Assembly (NCBI RefSeq): GCF_014873915.1
Contig: NZ_JADBEJ010000008.1
Span: 558,001 to 622,000 of the forward strand
DNA: 64,000 nucleotides
Origin: Amycolatopsis roodepoortensis
GTDB lineage: Bacteria; Actinomycetota; Actinomycetes; Mycobacteriales; Pseudonocardiaceae
Direction of reading: 5' to 3'
Position numbers and translations under genes: made by a program. The notes beneath the pieces were generated by a model, which did not search any database, was not told the DNA's origin, and worked only from the letters and a program-made list of their open reading frames with translations. This document shows positions 63,965-64,000 of this stretch, one piece after another (position 1 is the stretch's first letter; every line of letters starts with the position of its first letter).

Positions 63965-64000
63965 ATGTCGAGCCAGGGTTCCGTCACGGTCGCGGCCATC
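63965..64000 (+). CDS. Start of a gene, 3' partial
   Basis: ATG at 63965 with AGGGGGTG upstream; 12 codons visible (MSSQGSVTVAAI) before the window ends. The start is plausible but no family can be assigned. Confidence 0.4.
   Translation, partial: MSSQGSVTVAAI

Overview
The window is high-GC actinobacterial DNA. SsgA-like, WhiB, ECF and SigF-type sigma factors, EspG/PPE-type secretion genes, frequent GTG and TTG starts and leaderless promoters point to a filamentous member of the Pseudonocardiales, most like Amycolatopsis. That assignment is inference from gene content; there is no rRNA here to test it.

Layout. 1-12.9 kb is ordinary chromosome: a RibD-type reductase end, a zinc metallopeptidase, a MarR regulator, an ECF sigma factor with its DGPF partner, tRNA-Ser(UGA), small hypothetical genes, an LDH2-type dehydrogenase, a secreted protease with an S4 protein, an SDR with a clear operator, LysR, a CTP-synthase-like amidotransferase, an MFS transporter and a diguanylate cyclase. 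13.3-22.4 kb is one minus-strand operon built for type VII secretion (EspG chaperone, a small protein, a PPE-like protein, an EspC-like target, YbaB, and a 1650-residue WXG-Rhs protein with a variable C-terminus). 22.4-35.8 kb holds a large LAL regulator, a streptogrisin-like protease, SsgA, Lrp, a lone KAS III, an adenylate cyclase, a methyltransferase behind a 23-bp operator, GntR, GNAT, VOC and TauE genes. 35.8-43.7 kb has an HisC/Pat aminotransferase, a dienelactone-hydrolase-like protein, a second PPE/EspG locus, acetoacetate-CoA ligase and an MprF-like membrane protein.

43.7-45 kb is a tRNA cluster (six tRNAs, one with a shortened D-arm). Next to it, 45.5-53.6 kb is a compact minus-strand defence operon: MORC/Hsp90-type ATPase, PD-(D/E)XK (DUF4420) nuclease, Z1-domain helicase, C5 cytosine methyltransferase, Vsr nuclease and a last gene I do not recognise. 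It is the most exciting system in the window. 53.7-64 kb returns to chromosome: a TetR/SDR divergon, SWIM and Sel1 proteins, a DUF1524 nuclease, a nitroreductase/MarR divergon, and a stress-sigma module (two RsbW-like ATPases, a SigF-type sigma, WhiB3/WhiD, STAS).

Three intergenic regions (12.9-13.3, 22.4-23.0, 35.4-35.8 kb) are packed with short palindromic repeats of at least three families, with a further short motif shared by two of them. Neither PPE-like protein has ESX core genes nearby, so both must rely on a secretion apparatus encoded elsewhere.
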